Assembly (NCBI GenBank): GCA_033220425.1
Contig: CM065646.1
Location: 3,603,501 to 3,667,500, forward strand
Origin: Lepraria neglecta
Lineage: Eukaryota; Ascomycota; Lecanoromycetes; Lecanorales; Stereocaulaceae
Direction: 5' to 3'
Length of the DNA: 64,000 bases
Below the pieces are notes generated by a model that was not told the origin of the DNA, did no database searches, and saw nothing but the letters and a program-made list of their open reading frames with translations. Position 1 is the first letter of the stretch; each line of letters opens with the position of its first letter. The position numbers and the translations under genes are program-made. This document shows positions 46,568 through 57,699 of this stretch, one piece after another.

Positions 46568-46789
46568 TCAATGGGCCTGTGAAGGGATGGGAAAGTTGTA
46601 AAGGAGAAGAAAGAGAAAATGAAACAGAGTGGAGTGTGTGGAGGTGTGGCAATACTTGCTCGCCAAGACACAGTGGGCTTCATCAAATACGAGTTTGGCG
46701 ATAAAGTAGATGGCGAAGAGGGCGATACATATTAGGATGAAGTAGTTGATAAGATCGGAGTAGTCGAAGCCACTCTCATTCGAGTCCAT
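46568..46789 (-). CDS. Small membrane protein, tandem paralogue 2
   Basis: Start ATG at 46787-46789: MDSNESGFDYSDLINYFILI, with one membrane helix (about residues 14-34, rich in Ile, Leu and Ala) and FDEAHC after it; 73 residues as an unspliced frame. An upstream in-frame ATG at 46901-46903 would add 38 residues of no clear character. The short acidic start and Y-F/D-L-I-(N/S)-Y-F motif are shared with paralogue 3 (SYFDLISYF). The end of the frame overlaps the upstream box of paralogue 3, so an intron near the C-terminus is possible. Function unknown. Confidence 0.4.
   Translation of the reverse strand: MDSNESGFDYSDLINYFILICIALFAIYFIAKLVFDEAHCVLASKYCHTSTHSTLFHFLFLLLYNFPIPSQAH
46657..46670 (-). 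promoter_or_regulatory. Shared upstream box of paralogue 3
   Basis: TGCTCGCCAAGACA on the plus strand, 122 bp before the start codon. The same box occurs at 46894-46907 (TACTCGCCAAGACG) before paralogue 2 and at 47431-47444 (TGCTCGCTAAGACA) before paralogue 1. It may be a transcription-factor site or part of a duplicated 5' UTR. Confidence 0.4.
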
Positions 46790-46893
46790 TGTGGCTGAAT
46801 CGAAATTAATTTTGGTCGATGTTGAGGGTGTCTGTGATGGATCTGTAGAGCTGTGAAGAATTAGGATTAAAAGAGCAGGAAAGTTGATTAAAC

Positions 46894-46907
46894 TACTCGC
46901 CAAGACG
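46894..46907 (-). promoter_or_regulatory. Shared upstream box of paralogue 2
   Basis: TACTCGCCAAGACG, 105 bp upstream of the ATG at 46789. Twelve of 14 bases match the box of paralogue 3. Confidence 0.4.
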
Positions 46908-47013
46908 TGCTAGTCATGGGTTACTTCCAAATCTTTGGAAAGGGCAAAGGACGCAGGAAGACTAATTGATTCAACTGAGAGGTGACTTTGTCGAAATTAT
47001 CTAGATCAAGGCC

Positions 47014-47292
47014 CTATTTCTTCTCATCCTTCGGCTCGAGTGCTCCGTAAAATATTTGGTTATCTTGGTGCATCAGCATATGCTGAGTCTCCGAGTTGAC
47101 AGCCTTTCTTGGGATGTAGGTCTTAGTCGCGCTCTTCTCATTCCTCCCTTCCTCCTGTTCTAGTAGTTCAACGATGCTGCGGCACTTGAGGCATGCACAC
47201 CAAGCGAGGATGTGAATGGCGACCGGGATGGTAGAGAGCATCAGGAAAAGAGAGATGCTAATATCTTGGGGTGCGATGTCAGAGGTGTCCAT
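47014..47292 (-). CDS. Small membrane protein, tandem paralogue 1
   Basis: Intact 92-residue frame from ATG 47290-47292: MDTSDIAPQDISISLFLMLS, a membrane helix (about residues 12-33), then CACLKC, an acidic LLEQEEGR and a basic tail. The EQEEGR motif recurs in paralogue 3, which supports descent by tandem duplication. There is no clear signal-peptide cleavage site, so a single-pass membrane protein is more likely than a secreted one. The upstream box is at 47431-47444. Confidence 0.45.
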   Translation of the reverse strand: MDTSDIAPQDISISLFLMLSTIPVAIHILAWCACLKCRSIVELLEQEEGRNEKSATKTYIPRKAVNSETQHMLMHQDNQIFYGALEPKDEKK

Positions 47293-47430
47293 CGTGGATG
47301 TATTGAGACTGGTTTGGTATACTTGTTGGCAGTGTCCCTTTTTGAGAGCGTCTGTGAATGGGTGTGAGAGTAGGAGGTGGGGATACAGATTGAGTGATAG
47401 GAAATCAAGTACGAAAAGAAAAGAAATTCT

Positions 47431-47444
47431 TGCTCGCTAAGACA
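47431..47444 (-). promoter_or_regulatory. Shared upstream box of paralogue 1
   Basis: TGCTCGCTAAGACA, 139 bp upstream of the ATG at 47292; 13 of 14 bases match the box of paralogue 3. Confidence 0.4.
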
Positions 47445-47699
47445 TGGTAGCCATGGTCCACCCCAAGCGTACTGGGCAATACGCACGAAATAAAATTTGA
47501 GTCGATTGGTTCACGCTTGGGGAGGTATTACAGCATCAATCAAAACAATCACAGCCGGCAGAACAGAGAGATGTTCTGGCCTGGAGGCAATATTCAAGAG
47601 TCTCGATTGGTCGGAGCTGTACGGAACAAAGTCTACCTACGCCTCACATGGCTTTGGAAACTTGAAGTTGCCGGTAACATGTCGTTGACAAAGCCATTT

Positions 47700-47862
47700 T
47701 GTTGCAATCTGGTTGCCTGATTACTCTTTATGCGATTCCATTATCCTTCTCCGCTAGTCACAGGCAGAAGTGTTAGCAAACAGACAGAGATATCTATTAG
47801 TACTCCATAGATTCCTATCCATTAGCTAGTCAGTTAATTAAGTATTTTCTGCTATTATAACA
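47700..47862 (+). repeat. 5' LTR of the copia element
   Basis: 163 bp, TGTTGCAATCTGG...AACA. About ten differences from the 3' LTR, all transitions, nearly all with the TpA-generating pattern of RIP on this copy. Confidence 0.85.
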
Positions 47863-50800
47863 GGTTATAAGCCCGGGGGTTTGAAATAATCCACTTACTA
47901 CTTCCGCTGCACTTTTTTCAAAAATACTATTATTTAAGATTAACTCCTCCTCCCTTCTACTACTGCGCTCTACCCCGCCTACCTTCTTATTATAGAGGAA
48001 GGATATAGTTTATTCGCCTTTACCAAGCTTAAAGGCCCTAATAACTTTAAGACCTGGTGGCGCAATATATAATTTACTCTTGCTGACGCCCTCCTTATTA
48101 AATATATCGACGGTACTTATCCTCGCCCTGGCCCCGCTCCTAATAGGTCTACTGAGGCTATAAAAGCTGAGAGTCTAAGAGATCAGAACTCTTGGGATAC
48201 TCAGGATAGCCGGGCCTCTGCCCGACTGGGATATATGTACTCTCAGGACGTCCAGCAGTTCTTAGATATTAAGATGTTATTATCTCGGACGTCTACTTAG
48301 ACCTTAGATTTTCTAAAGGAGAAATTTACCCCCTCAGGACTGGCCGCTAAATAGGCCGTATTATCTAAATTATCGTCTATCTCTTATAAAGGCTCTATTA
48401 CTAATACGTCAGCTAAGTTTAAGACGGTCTAGATAGAAATAACTAACCTTAATATTGAGGTCAAGGATATTATCCTTCTAATACTTCTTAATAGTCTAGG
48501 TCCTGAGTAGAATCAGTACCGTACTATCCTGAACGAGAAGGCCTGGAAGGATAATTCTATTACTTTCGACGATACTATTAAGGGCCTAATTAATTATAAG
48601 CAGGGAATAAAGAACGAGGTTTCTACTTACTGGACAAGGACTATACCTGAGTCTAATTCCAACAACTCTTACTCCTGTTATAGATCTAAGCGTTACTAGA
48701 AGCCTTCTTGCTATCACCGTAATAAGGACTATTATATCTACTATTAGAAAGGCTATACAGACCGTATTTATCTAAATAAGCCTAAATCCTTAGAGAATTC
48801 TTCTACTGCTGGCAAATCTTCTTCTCCGAAAAAGCCGGTTATATCCTACTATCTTCGTACGAATCTAGTACTCTTAGGCTAAATTATGAATACTCCGAAT
48901 ATCTAGATAATTAACTCCGGATTAACTAACTATATCTGCGGTAATAGGAGTTAGTTTATCAGCTATTAAACGGTCAAGGAGAAGATAGTTACTACTATAA
49001 ATAAGGTTACCTAGGCGTTCGGTCGTGGCGACGTTACTTTATCCCTCCTATAGCCATCTAGCGAAGTAAGGTAAATACTCCTATCCAACGTACTCTATAG
49101 TCCTGTCGGCTCCAATCTTATTAGTACTACTCATCTAGTAACGAAGTATATAAAGGTATACCTGAACGGAGTTAACGAGGCCTCCTATATTGTTTTTAAT
49201 AGAGAAGTTATTAGATATATAGATATAAGAGAAGATCTTTATTAACTCCGTATTACTCCGCCCTATAGGGCTAAAGCTTACTTAACTATAACTTCTAACT
49301 CTACCGTTCACGAGAACTCTATTAATAATAACATCTACGGTACTAAGAGCCTTAATATCGCTACTACGCCTCCTCAGACCTATACGTAAGCCGCTTCTGC
49401 AAGTAATAAGGAATACGTACTTTAGCACCGGCGATTTGCTTACCTCGTATATAGCAGTCTTTAGAAGGTCCAATATCTCGTCTAGGGACTATATCTTTAT
49501 AGGCATCCCCTAATAGAAATATGTGGTGATTATATAAAGGGGAGGTAATAGGAACAAGTTTCCCGTAAGCCAATAAGACGTACTATCGATTTCCTAGATA
49601 AGCTATACTCCGACCTTAAAGGACCTTTTCTACCAGGAATTTATAGAGAAAAGTATATATAGACCGTTACCGATAACTCTACAGGGGCTATATAGACTAA
49701 GCTATTAGTCTCTAAGAATAAGACTTTCGAGAAGACGGTAGACTAGGTTATAAGAATGGAGACCTAGTTAGGACGGAAGGTTAAGGTATAGAGAACTAAC
49801 CTTAGGACTGAATTCTATAATTACCGTTTCTCGGCCTACTTTACTAAGAAAGGTATCCAATAGGAATACTCCGCCGCTTATATATATACCTAGAATAGCA
49901 AGGCTAAGAGGAAGAACTATACTCTTATAGGACCTACTCGGTCGATTATAGCTGAGAAGCACCTGGGAAAACACCTATAGCACGAGATTATCTCTACTAT
50001 CTGCTACGTATAGAATAGATATCCTACGAGAGTCCTCGATAATAACGCTGTTCCCTACTTTACTCTTAATAGCGAAATGCCTAATATCTCCTATTTCAAG
50101 GTCCTTAGGAGTAGGGCTTAGGTACTTATTCCTAAGACTATATTAAGAGGTAAACTTAATAAGCGCTCCTAGTAAGGCATCTTTATTGGATATAAGGGAA
50201 TAAATTATCATATCTATAACCCTAAGACTGGGAAGGTTACCGCCTATCGAGATATTAAAGTTAATAAGGATACTATCTACTAACTAGGGGAGTCTAAAAT
50301 AATACTATTCCTATAGACTAAGCAAGATAATTTACTCCTTACAGGTTTAGAACGGAACGATTTACTATTACTTATAGTCCCTACTATAGACCTTTCTTCT
50401 ATAGATTTAAGTGACCTTTCTCTACTACCTTTAGGGGAGCCTTCTTCTAATAAAGCTAGCGAGGAAGATAATAATCTACCTGAAAAGAAACCTCGTAATC
50501 TAAAGAACCGGATCCCTGATGGCTTCTAGCCCAGAGATACTACGAGATCTAAAGGTACAAAATTCAGGGAGCACTATACTAATTTCTTGGATATAGTCGT
50601 TCGTCCATTTAGCGATGACGACATTTTGGAAGGACCAACGCCAAAGTCTTATATCTATATAGTAAAAGTTCTCAGCGCCTTATCTAAAGGGGAGACTCTT
50701 AACCTTTAGCCTCAAGAACCGCAGACTCTTCAGCAGGCTATAAAGATAGCTAATTAGTCTCTTTAGAAAGAAGCTATATAGTTAGAATATAATTCTCTAA

Positions 50801-52289
50801 TAGAGAACTCTATATAGGACCTCGTCGATCCTCCTATAGGTAACCTATCCTATAAGCCTCTTACTAGGAAATAGGTCTTCCGTATTAAGAAGAAGGAAGA
50901 TAGCTCTATTAAGCGGAAGGCTCGGTAGGTGGTCTATAGCTATTGATAAGAATAGGGTATTAACTATAAGGAGACTTTTGCCTCTATTATCAAGGTAGTC
51001 TCTTATAGATCAATAATCTTAACTACCGCCAAAGGAGACCTTTATATAGAGTAAATGGATATAGTTACCGTCTTCCTCTACGGTCTTCTCGATGAGCTTA
51101 TCTACATCGTTCAGCCTACAGAGTTCGAAGACGGGACGAATAAGGTCTGCAAGCTACGAAAAGCTCTCTATAGGCTGAAGTAATCTCCTTATATCTAGTA
51201 TACAACTATTCAGAGCTTCCTCTCCTAACTAGGTTTTATAAGAATAACTGCGGACTACTATATATTTATGTCCACAGATAAGACTATCTATATCGCCCTT
51301 TATGTCGATAACCTGCTTATAGTCGGTATAGAGATTATAAAAGTCAACGAGCTCAAACAATAACTCAGTACCAAATTCAGAATGACTAATATAGGTCCTG
51401 CTACTCGCTATTTGGGTATTAAGATCGAACGTTATCCTACTAGAATTATACTATATCAGCGTTTATATTTAATAACGGTATTATAGCATTTTAAGATAGA
51501 TAATTATCACCCTACCGCCACTCCTATGGATGCCGGAGTCCCAGGATTTATAATACCTCCTCTTATACAAGCGTCTAAAGCTACTATTAAGCGCTACTAA
51601 TCGGCTGTTGGATACCTTATATACGCTATAGTGGAAACAAGACCTGATCTTGCCTACGCCGTCTCTATCCTCAGTCGTTACTGTTCTAATCCAGGTCCTC
51701 TACAAATACAAGCCCTAGACCGCGTTTTTCGGTATATTAAAGGCACGCTTAGACGAGGTATTATATACTTAAGAGCTGGGAATAAGGGCTTAGTTGGATA
51801 TTCTAATATAGACTATACAGGGGTCATCGACGGAAGAAAATCCACCAGAGGCTACATCTACATGCTGAATGGGGGTCCTATCTCATAGTCTTCTAAGCGC
51901 CAGACTGCAGTTACCACATCTTCTACTAAGTCTGAATATATAGTAATAACAGAGGCTGCAAAGGAGGCTATCTAGATCTACCGTTTACTTAGCGAGCTTA
52001 GACTAAGGAAGGAGAAGGATCCCGTTCTTCTCTATACAGATAACCAAGGCGCTATTACTCTCTCTACGAACCCTGAGTTTCACCGCCGAACAAAGCACAT
52101 AGATATAGCATGGCATTACGTCAGAGAGGTCGCGGTGGATAGGAAGATCAAGATCAAATATATTAGTACTGAGGACATGCTTGCGGACGGTCTTACCAAG
52201 CCTCTACCGGCGGCGAGCTTTCAGAAGTTCGTTGCGAATATGGGTATATAGAAACACTAAGGCTACGTTATAAATGGACTCGAGGGGAG

Positions 52290-52452
52290 TGTTGCAATCT
52301 GGTTGCCTGATTGCTCTTTATGCGATTCCATTGTCCTTCTCCGCTAGTCACAGGCGGAAGTGTTAGCAAACAGACAGAGATGTCTATTAGTACTCCATAG
52401 ATTCCTATCCATTAGCTAGTCAGTCAATTGAGTGTTTTCTGCCATTGCAACA
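52290..52452 (+). repeat. 3' LTR of the copia element
   Basis: 163 bp, retaining the CpA/TpG dinucleotides that are TpA in the 5' copy. Its end lies 290 bp upstream of the RPS6 start codon. Confidence 0.85.
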
Positions 52453-52742
52453 CATTTTACATTGTTAGCGGAGCAAGGTAGTCTATACTGGCGAGATAAT
52501 AGCAGCTCACCACAAACATGATGGTATTCGAGGCAACAAGAGGAGGAAAAAAAAGACTGCCCTCAAGTAGTCATCGAAATCTTGGCATTCGCGCTCAGCC
52601 CTACTCTATAGACTCAAAGTAGTTAGCTCCCGCGCCTTAGCTCGCACAGTTACCATACGCGAAATTTCTAAGCTTCACAAAACACCCACCATCCAACCCA
52701 TCCACCTCCTCCCATCTTGACGTCCACCCCCCAACCGTCAAA

Positions 52743-53665
52743 ATGAAGCTCAATATTTCCTTCCCCGCCAATGGCACGCAAAAACTCATCGAAATTGAAG
52801 ACGAGCGCAAACTCCGCGTGTTCATGGAACGCCGCATGGGCCAGGAAGTCCCCGGCGACAGCGTGGGTCCTGAATTCAAAGGCTACGTCTTCAAGATCAC
52901 TGGTGGGAACGATAAGCAGGGGTTTCCCATGAAGCAGGGTATCATGCATCCTACACGTGTGAGGCTGTTGTTGGGTACTGGACATAGCTGCTATAGGCCT
53001 CGACGCACTGGGGAGAGGAAGAGGAAGTCTGTGAGGGGGTGCATTGTGGCTATGGATTTGGCGGTGCTGGCGCTCAGTGTGGTTAAGCAGGGTGATGAGG
53101 AATTGCCTGGTTTGACGGATAAGGTGTTGCCGAAGCGGTTGGGCCCGAAGCGCGCGACGAAGATTAGGAAGTTCTTTGGTTTGGGGAAGGATGATGATGT
53201 GAGTGTCTTCCCTATCTACTATGGTGGGCTTGTGGTGGCAGATTAGAAGGGGGACTGGAAATTGGGCTAATTGATGGGTGTGATGCAGGTCCGCAAGTTC
53301 GTCATCCGTCGTGAAGTCCAGCCAAAGGGCGAAGGCAAGAAACCATACACCAAAGCTCCCCGCATCCAGCGTCTCGTTACTCCTCAGCGTCTCCAACACA
53401 AGCGTCATCGTATGGCTCTTAAGCGTCGTCAAGCCGAAGCTTCAAAGGATGCTGCGGTATGTCTACACCTCTGGCTTGGATCAGGAGAGAAGGGGGGCTA
53501 ATTGGTGCTGCAGAACGAGTATGCTTCAATCTTGGCTAAGCGTGTCAATGAGGAGAAGGCCAAGAAGAGCGAGCTGAGGAGTAAGTGGCTTCTACATTCC
53601 CAATCGCCGAGACGACGGTGGCTAATGGTACAACAGAGCGACGAGCGTCATCAATGAGGAAGTAG
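52743..53665 (+). CDS. RPS6: 40S ribosomal protein S6 (eS6)
   Basis: Four exons, 52743-53198, 53289-53456, 53514-53580 and 53637-53665, give 239 residues, the normal length. It starts [20 protein letters not shown] and shows the eS6 core ([35 protein letters not shown]) and the basic C-terminal helix ([11 protein letters not shown], then [14 protein letters not shown]). The C-terminal RRASS is the target site of S6/AGC kinases downstream of TOR. All three introns are GT-AG (90, 57 and 56 nt). It is a component of the small ribosomal subunit in the cytoplasm. No sign of RIP despite the retroelement 290 bp upstream; the promoter must therefore lie within 52453-52742, which includes a pyrimidine/CA-rich leader just before the ATG. 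Confidence 0.97.
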
Positions 53666-54002
53666 GAGGTGTATGGTCAGAATAAGGTCGAGCAGAGGAT
53701 GATAAAATGCTATGATACGGTTCATGGGTGCTATCATGGTCCATTTGTGGCTTGCGGATAGCTTAGCATAGGCTTGCGTGATATGGATCGTTGAATGCAA
53801 AATGCATGTACAGCTGATAATCGACCCCATAGATCAATGTCCGTTTACAGCACTCAAGTCCATGCTCTAGATCCATGATGCATCTACCTAGCATGAATTG
53901 GTACGAGACGCTAGCCCGTCACTTTCATAGTCTATCCTTCCCTTTAACCTAAACACCGTGATCAAACGTCGAACGCCCATGTTGAGCCTGTATGCCTTTC
54001 CT
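53666..54002. other. Convergent intergenic spacer
   Basis: 337 bp between the stops of RPS6 and PRPP synthetase; would hold both 3' UTRs. No further gene. Confidence 0.5.
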
Positions 54003-55718
54003 TCATCCTGGTGGAGCATTGCTGAACAGATAGGAAACACTCTCACCGTTGTGCGTTCGTCTGCAAGCCTCTGTAGACTCTCATCAGTCCCTTGACCATG
54101 TCAACAGATGTCTGCAAGAACAACCTACCAGCAAGCGTAGGACTAATATCAATCAACGCAATCTTATCACACATCGCATCCTTTCCCAACAGCGGCACCG
54201 TGTTCGTAACGACGACTCTACTCAGTGCCGTGCACGCATTCAGCTTCTTAATCGCATCTCCACTCAATATCCCATGCGTCACAACGCTGACGACTTGTGT
54301 GGTGCCGTGCTCGGCGAGCACTTCGGCTGCTGTGCAGAGGGTGCCGCATGTGTCGGCCATGTCGTCAATGAGGATGGCGGTTTTGCCACTGACTTCGCCT
54401 GTTAGGGTCATGCGGGAGATTTCGTTGGGGCGGGTGCGCTCTTTGCTGTGGGTGGATCAGCGAAGGTGGGTAGAAAGTAGGGATGGGGAAACGGACTGGA
54501 TTACGGCGAAGGGAAGATCGAGGCGGCCGGCTATGGATGTTGCTCTGTGCTTGTTAGCTTGGCCAGCAAGTACATCGCTGGCGAGCAGGTTGTGTAAGAA
54601 GACGGCGTACCTCTTCACTCCTCCGGCATCTGGAGACACGATGACTGCTTGATCAAGGTTTATGTGCTCTCTAATCCAGGTCAAGCTAGTTGGCTCGGCA
54701 TACAAATTGTCTACGGGTATGTTGAAGAAGCCTGCAGTGGTCAGAATGTTTTCATCTGGTCACGCTTGAAGAGAATCAATACCTTGTATTTGTGACGCAT
54801 GTAGGTCCATTGTGATGACATGGTTGACTCCCTACCAAGCGTAGTTTAGTAGTAGAAATCTAGAATGACAGTCTGGTTTGGAGTCGACCTACAGCCATTT
54901 CCAACATACGGGCTACGAGCTTTGCTGTAAGAGCGGACAATCGTTAGCCCCATTTGTCAATCAAAGGCTTGGTTTCAGAACGTACCCGTTATCGGAGCCC
55001 TTGATCGGTCTTTCTTATCTTGCCTAATGGTGGAATAAAGTCAGAAGGGGATGATTCTACAATGGGTGAAGGATGTAGAACCTGGCGTATGGATACGAAG
55101 GAATTACAGCGGTCTACTGCGGCTCAGCTTGACAATCTTCATGAAGATATTCATAGATGCTTACGATCCGTCTAGCACTTGCATCTTTGCAAGCTCTGAT
55201 CATGATGAGCAGCTCCATGAGGTCGTCATTGACATTGCTGGGGCGTGTCGATTGTAGAACCTGACCAACTGTCAGTCTTTGAAGGACTGCATTTAAGCTA
55301 CGAAGAGATTTAGGAGAAAGCATACAAAGACATCCTCGTCTCGCACGCTTTCGCCAATCGTCAAGGAGATCCTGGACTTCTCAGTCAAATCTCTTTGTAG
55401 CACCTTCTAGCCTTTCTTACTCGTGGTTGCTGTCTCTAAGTCTCGAGCATTAGCTTTATTCATGCTATGAAAAACCTCTGGACTAAAATATTGGGATATC
55501 ATACTGTAGACTTAGGGTTTGCGACTTCAATCATGCATCATCAGTATCACGACTGCCAACTTTTCACGCAAAGTCATACTTGCTCAATGCCCAGTCTACA
55601 ATCCCAGTCAGTCTTGAGATAATTCCGTCAGGATGGATTCAGAATACCTGTCAGCTACCAACTTTGCTAGATCAGGGTGAGAGTGTCCCGTAAGCAGCTT
55701 TATCGAATTTGTTGCCAT
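54003..55718 (-). CDS. Ribose-phosphate pyrophosphokinase (PRPP synthetase)
   Basis: Twelve exons in descending order: 55648-55718, 55580-55595, 55326-55406, 55165-55260, 55082-55113, 54986-55023, 54893-54924, 54783-54831, 54611-54731, 54497-54544, 54129-54445 and 54003-54070. All phases agree and give 322 residues, the family's length. Start [20 protein letters not shown]; catalytic-loop block [46 protein letters not shown]-binding loop [14 protein letters not shown]; end [18 protein letters not shown]. The enzyme makes PRPP from ribose 5-phosphate and ATP for purine, pyrimidine, histidine and tryptophan synthesis in the cytosol. Fungi have several paralogues, so a PRS number is not assigned. 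Exon 2 has only 16 nt and the segment after it ([15 protein letters not shown]) is less conserved than usual, so the 5' structure is the least sure part. Confidence 0.92.
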
Positions 55719-57039
55719 AGCTGGTGGGTAAGAAGATGGTTGAAGATTTCTTTAGTCTTAAACTCTAGTCATGCCCGAAAGATTGAGGTTTGATAGATGA
55801 TGACGCGGGCCGCGGTCACTAGTATATTAGCGCAATGAATTCCGAGAGTAAGTAAGCCGAAGTAAGATTTTCAGAACTTCTTAAGGTAATGGAGAAAGAA
55901 TCCTACTCTCTTTACTATGGAATCTAATGCCGTTATATGGATACTTGCACAACTCGGTTGTCACACAATGACGAGGGTCATCTAAGGGGCGTGCCTGAAG
56001 GAGTTAGTCTCGGGCAATGACAGAGCAAAGTATTCTCCTGGGCCTCGAACGCTTGAACTCGACAGATTGGCGTTCAATATTGCCATAAAGCAGCGGAGAG
56101 GAGTCTCTTTCCGAGGCCAACGCTGGTGCTGAAGTAGTGACTTGATAGTATCACGGCTTAAACCCGCGCTAGAGCTGCTGCTGATTACCACTCTTTCAAC
56201 GTCCTTGAAAATTCCATGCACCGATAACCGTGAGTTCCAAGCCGAGGACAGGCGGAGATATGGCGGTCCCTGCTGGGAGGATGTCGAATGAGAGAGAAGT
56301 GAATGCGAAGGACAGCCATCATTCAATCAGCTACGCACGTTTGGAGTGCTCTCAACGAGTCAGCATTAGTTGTGTGCGACAGCAAGCTGCAGCCGCGTCC
56401 GACGAAACAGTCTCGGCAATGACAGATTCCATTACCCCAAAGTGTTTGGGATAGTACCCGCTGGCTTCGACATCACCCTACAGCAGTTGTCGTCGAACAA
56501 TTGCCTTCATTGCCGGCTTGTTGCCTGGAATAAAGTCAACACCATGTGTAAGAACCCATCCTTGAAACTAATATCTCTTCCGATGCAGCATTGTCTTTTT
56601 TTACGGTATCATCGCTCCCTGACGCAGAGCTGCTGTTGAATCCACTAGAGGAGCTGTATTTGGATACGGTCGAGTCACGCCTGGTGTGCAACATACGTGG
56701 TTAGCCTACGAAAATTCAACCTGCACAGTCCTCACGCTCGACCGATACTCGACATTGAATTTCGAGTGCTGACATCTGTTCAGTCAGAAAGCCTGGACGC
56801 ACAACTCCCAGTGATACCAAGTTTCTATTCTTCTCGGTCACGTCTCGGTCGCACGATATCATTTTAATATACTAACGAAGTCTAAAGCTTAGATTGTTGA
56901 TCGCAACGATTATACAAATCAATCGTTAAGACCAAATGCTAACTCTTGTCTAGATATATGGAATCGATCCTTAGATTCCAACGACGGGCTAAGTCTCCAT
57001 TCTTCTCAGTCATACCTAGCTCGCGCAGTTTCCGGCTAG
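55719..57039. other. Intergenic with a doubtful minus-strand frame
   Basis: A 114-codon minus-strand frame (55982-56326) reads LRLSSAWNSRLSVHGIFKDV and then a serine-rich stretch; it may be part of a small gene, but no start context, introns or domain support it. Around 56930-56955 a branch-point-like GCTAACTC followed by TGTCTAG suggests that an upstream exon of the next gene ends in this stretch. Otherwise nothing seen. Confidence 0.3.
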
Positions 57040-57699
57040 CCCGTCAACCATCCACTAGTACCAATAAGGAAGTGGCAAGGTCGACAAAGGTCGGACTGGA
57101 ATGGAGCCAGAGACGCAGCGAGTGTCGACGACACCGCCTCAAGCAATGAGGAGTTGTCAGCAGTGGCCAGGGGAATGGTACTGAGATTTTCGCTCAGCGG
57201 CTACCTTAGTACCTTGCTAACCAAACAGAAGCTCGGTCTAGACTCCCTTGAGGAGGACGTCAGGATTGATGAGGATGATTTGGTAGGGTATAACAACGAA
57301 CAGCTACCTTCTTCGGTCTGCGGAGTGATCCTTCGCAGAAGTGGCGGGCCTGGTGGTGTACGAGTTTTCGGGAAGACGATAGAGGTAATTCAAGCGGACT
57401 CGAAGCATCAAGGTCCTTCTGGAATGGGTAATCTCGTTCTCATGGTGAAGAAGCCTGGTGCAACAGGCCACCTCTATGGAACGCCATCCATAAGCTACCA
57501 GCGTCGTATCCTTGTTTTTAGAGATGAGGGGCTATCACCTGATGCCTTTGGGAGAATGCTGCAAGATAATGAATTGGCACGGATTGAGCGTGAGTATTAC
57601 CATTTTGCTAAACAAGAGGCAGAAGTAAGGGAGCGTGGCCGGGTGACTGACGCTGAACGCAAGCGTCGGCAAGAGAGAGAAGAGGCAGGGGCTGGGTAA
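57040..57699 (+). CDS. Hypothetical protein, 3' exons (5' end unresolved)
   Basis: The last exon is 57229-57699, ending in a charged coiled-coil-prone tail (REREYYHFAKQEAE-like, then RKRRQEREEAGAG). The long open frame continues upstream without a stop, but 57178-57228 has all marks of a 51-nt intron (GTACTG donor, GCTAACC branch, AAACAG acceptor), so the hydrophobic LRFSLSGYLSTLL read there is probably not protein. The preceding exon (up to 57177) ends SSNEELSAVARGM and has no in-frame ATG back to a stop at 57037-57039, so at least one more upstream exon is needed. The middle of the protein reads GGPGGVRVFGKTIEVIQADS. No domain recognised. Confidence 0.5.
   Translation, partial: PVNHPLVPIRKWQGRQRSDWNGARDAASVDDTASSNEELSAVARGMVLRFSLSGYLSTLLTKQKLGLDSLEEDVRIDEDDLVGYNNEQLPSSVCGVILRRSGGPGGVRVFGKTIEVIQADSKHQGPSGMGNLVLMVKKPGATGHLYGTPSISYQRRILVFRDEGLSPDAFGRMLQDNELARIEREYYHFAKQEAEVRERGRVTDAERKRRQEREEAGAG

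Larger units (their letters stand above)
47700..52452 (+). mobile_element. Ty1/copia LTR retrotransposon (fossil, both LTRs present)
   Basis: 4753 bp with 163-bp LTRs (47700-47862, 52290-52452) and target duplication CATTT (47695-47699, 52453-52457). Plus-strand parts: gag from about 47.95 kb with a zinc-knuckle-like region near 48.7 kb, protease near 48.9 kb, integrase near 49.4-50.3 kb, reverse transcriptase near 50.9-51.55 kb and RNase H near 51.65-52.2 kb; a purine tract (CGAGGGGAG) lies directly before the 3' LTR. Order IN before RT defines copia. The 5' two-thirds carries many RIP-type stops, while the RNase H end is much cleaner. It is broken. It lies between the small membrane-protein cluster and RPS6. 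Confidence 0.85.

Noticed and set aside
52668-53432. Minus-strand 254-codon frame over RPS6
   Set aside because: Antisense shadow of a strongly biased ribosomal-protein gene.
54043-54130. PRPP synthetase ending in a basic tail at 54043
   Set aside because: A 58-nt intron (54071-54128) leads to the canonical C-terminus ending SNAPPG at 54003, so the tail is intronic read-through.
54092-54652. Plus-strand 186-codon frame opposite PRPP synthetase
   Set aside because: It is the antisense shadow of a conserved, correctly spliced gene and has no prot-like motif.
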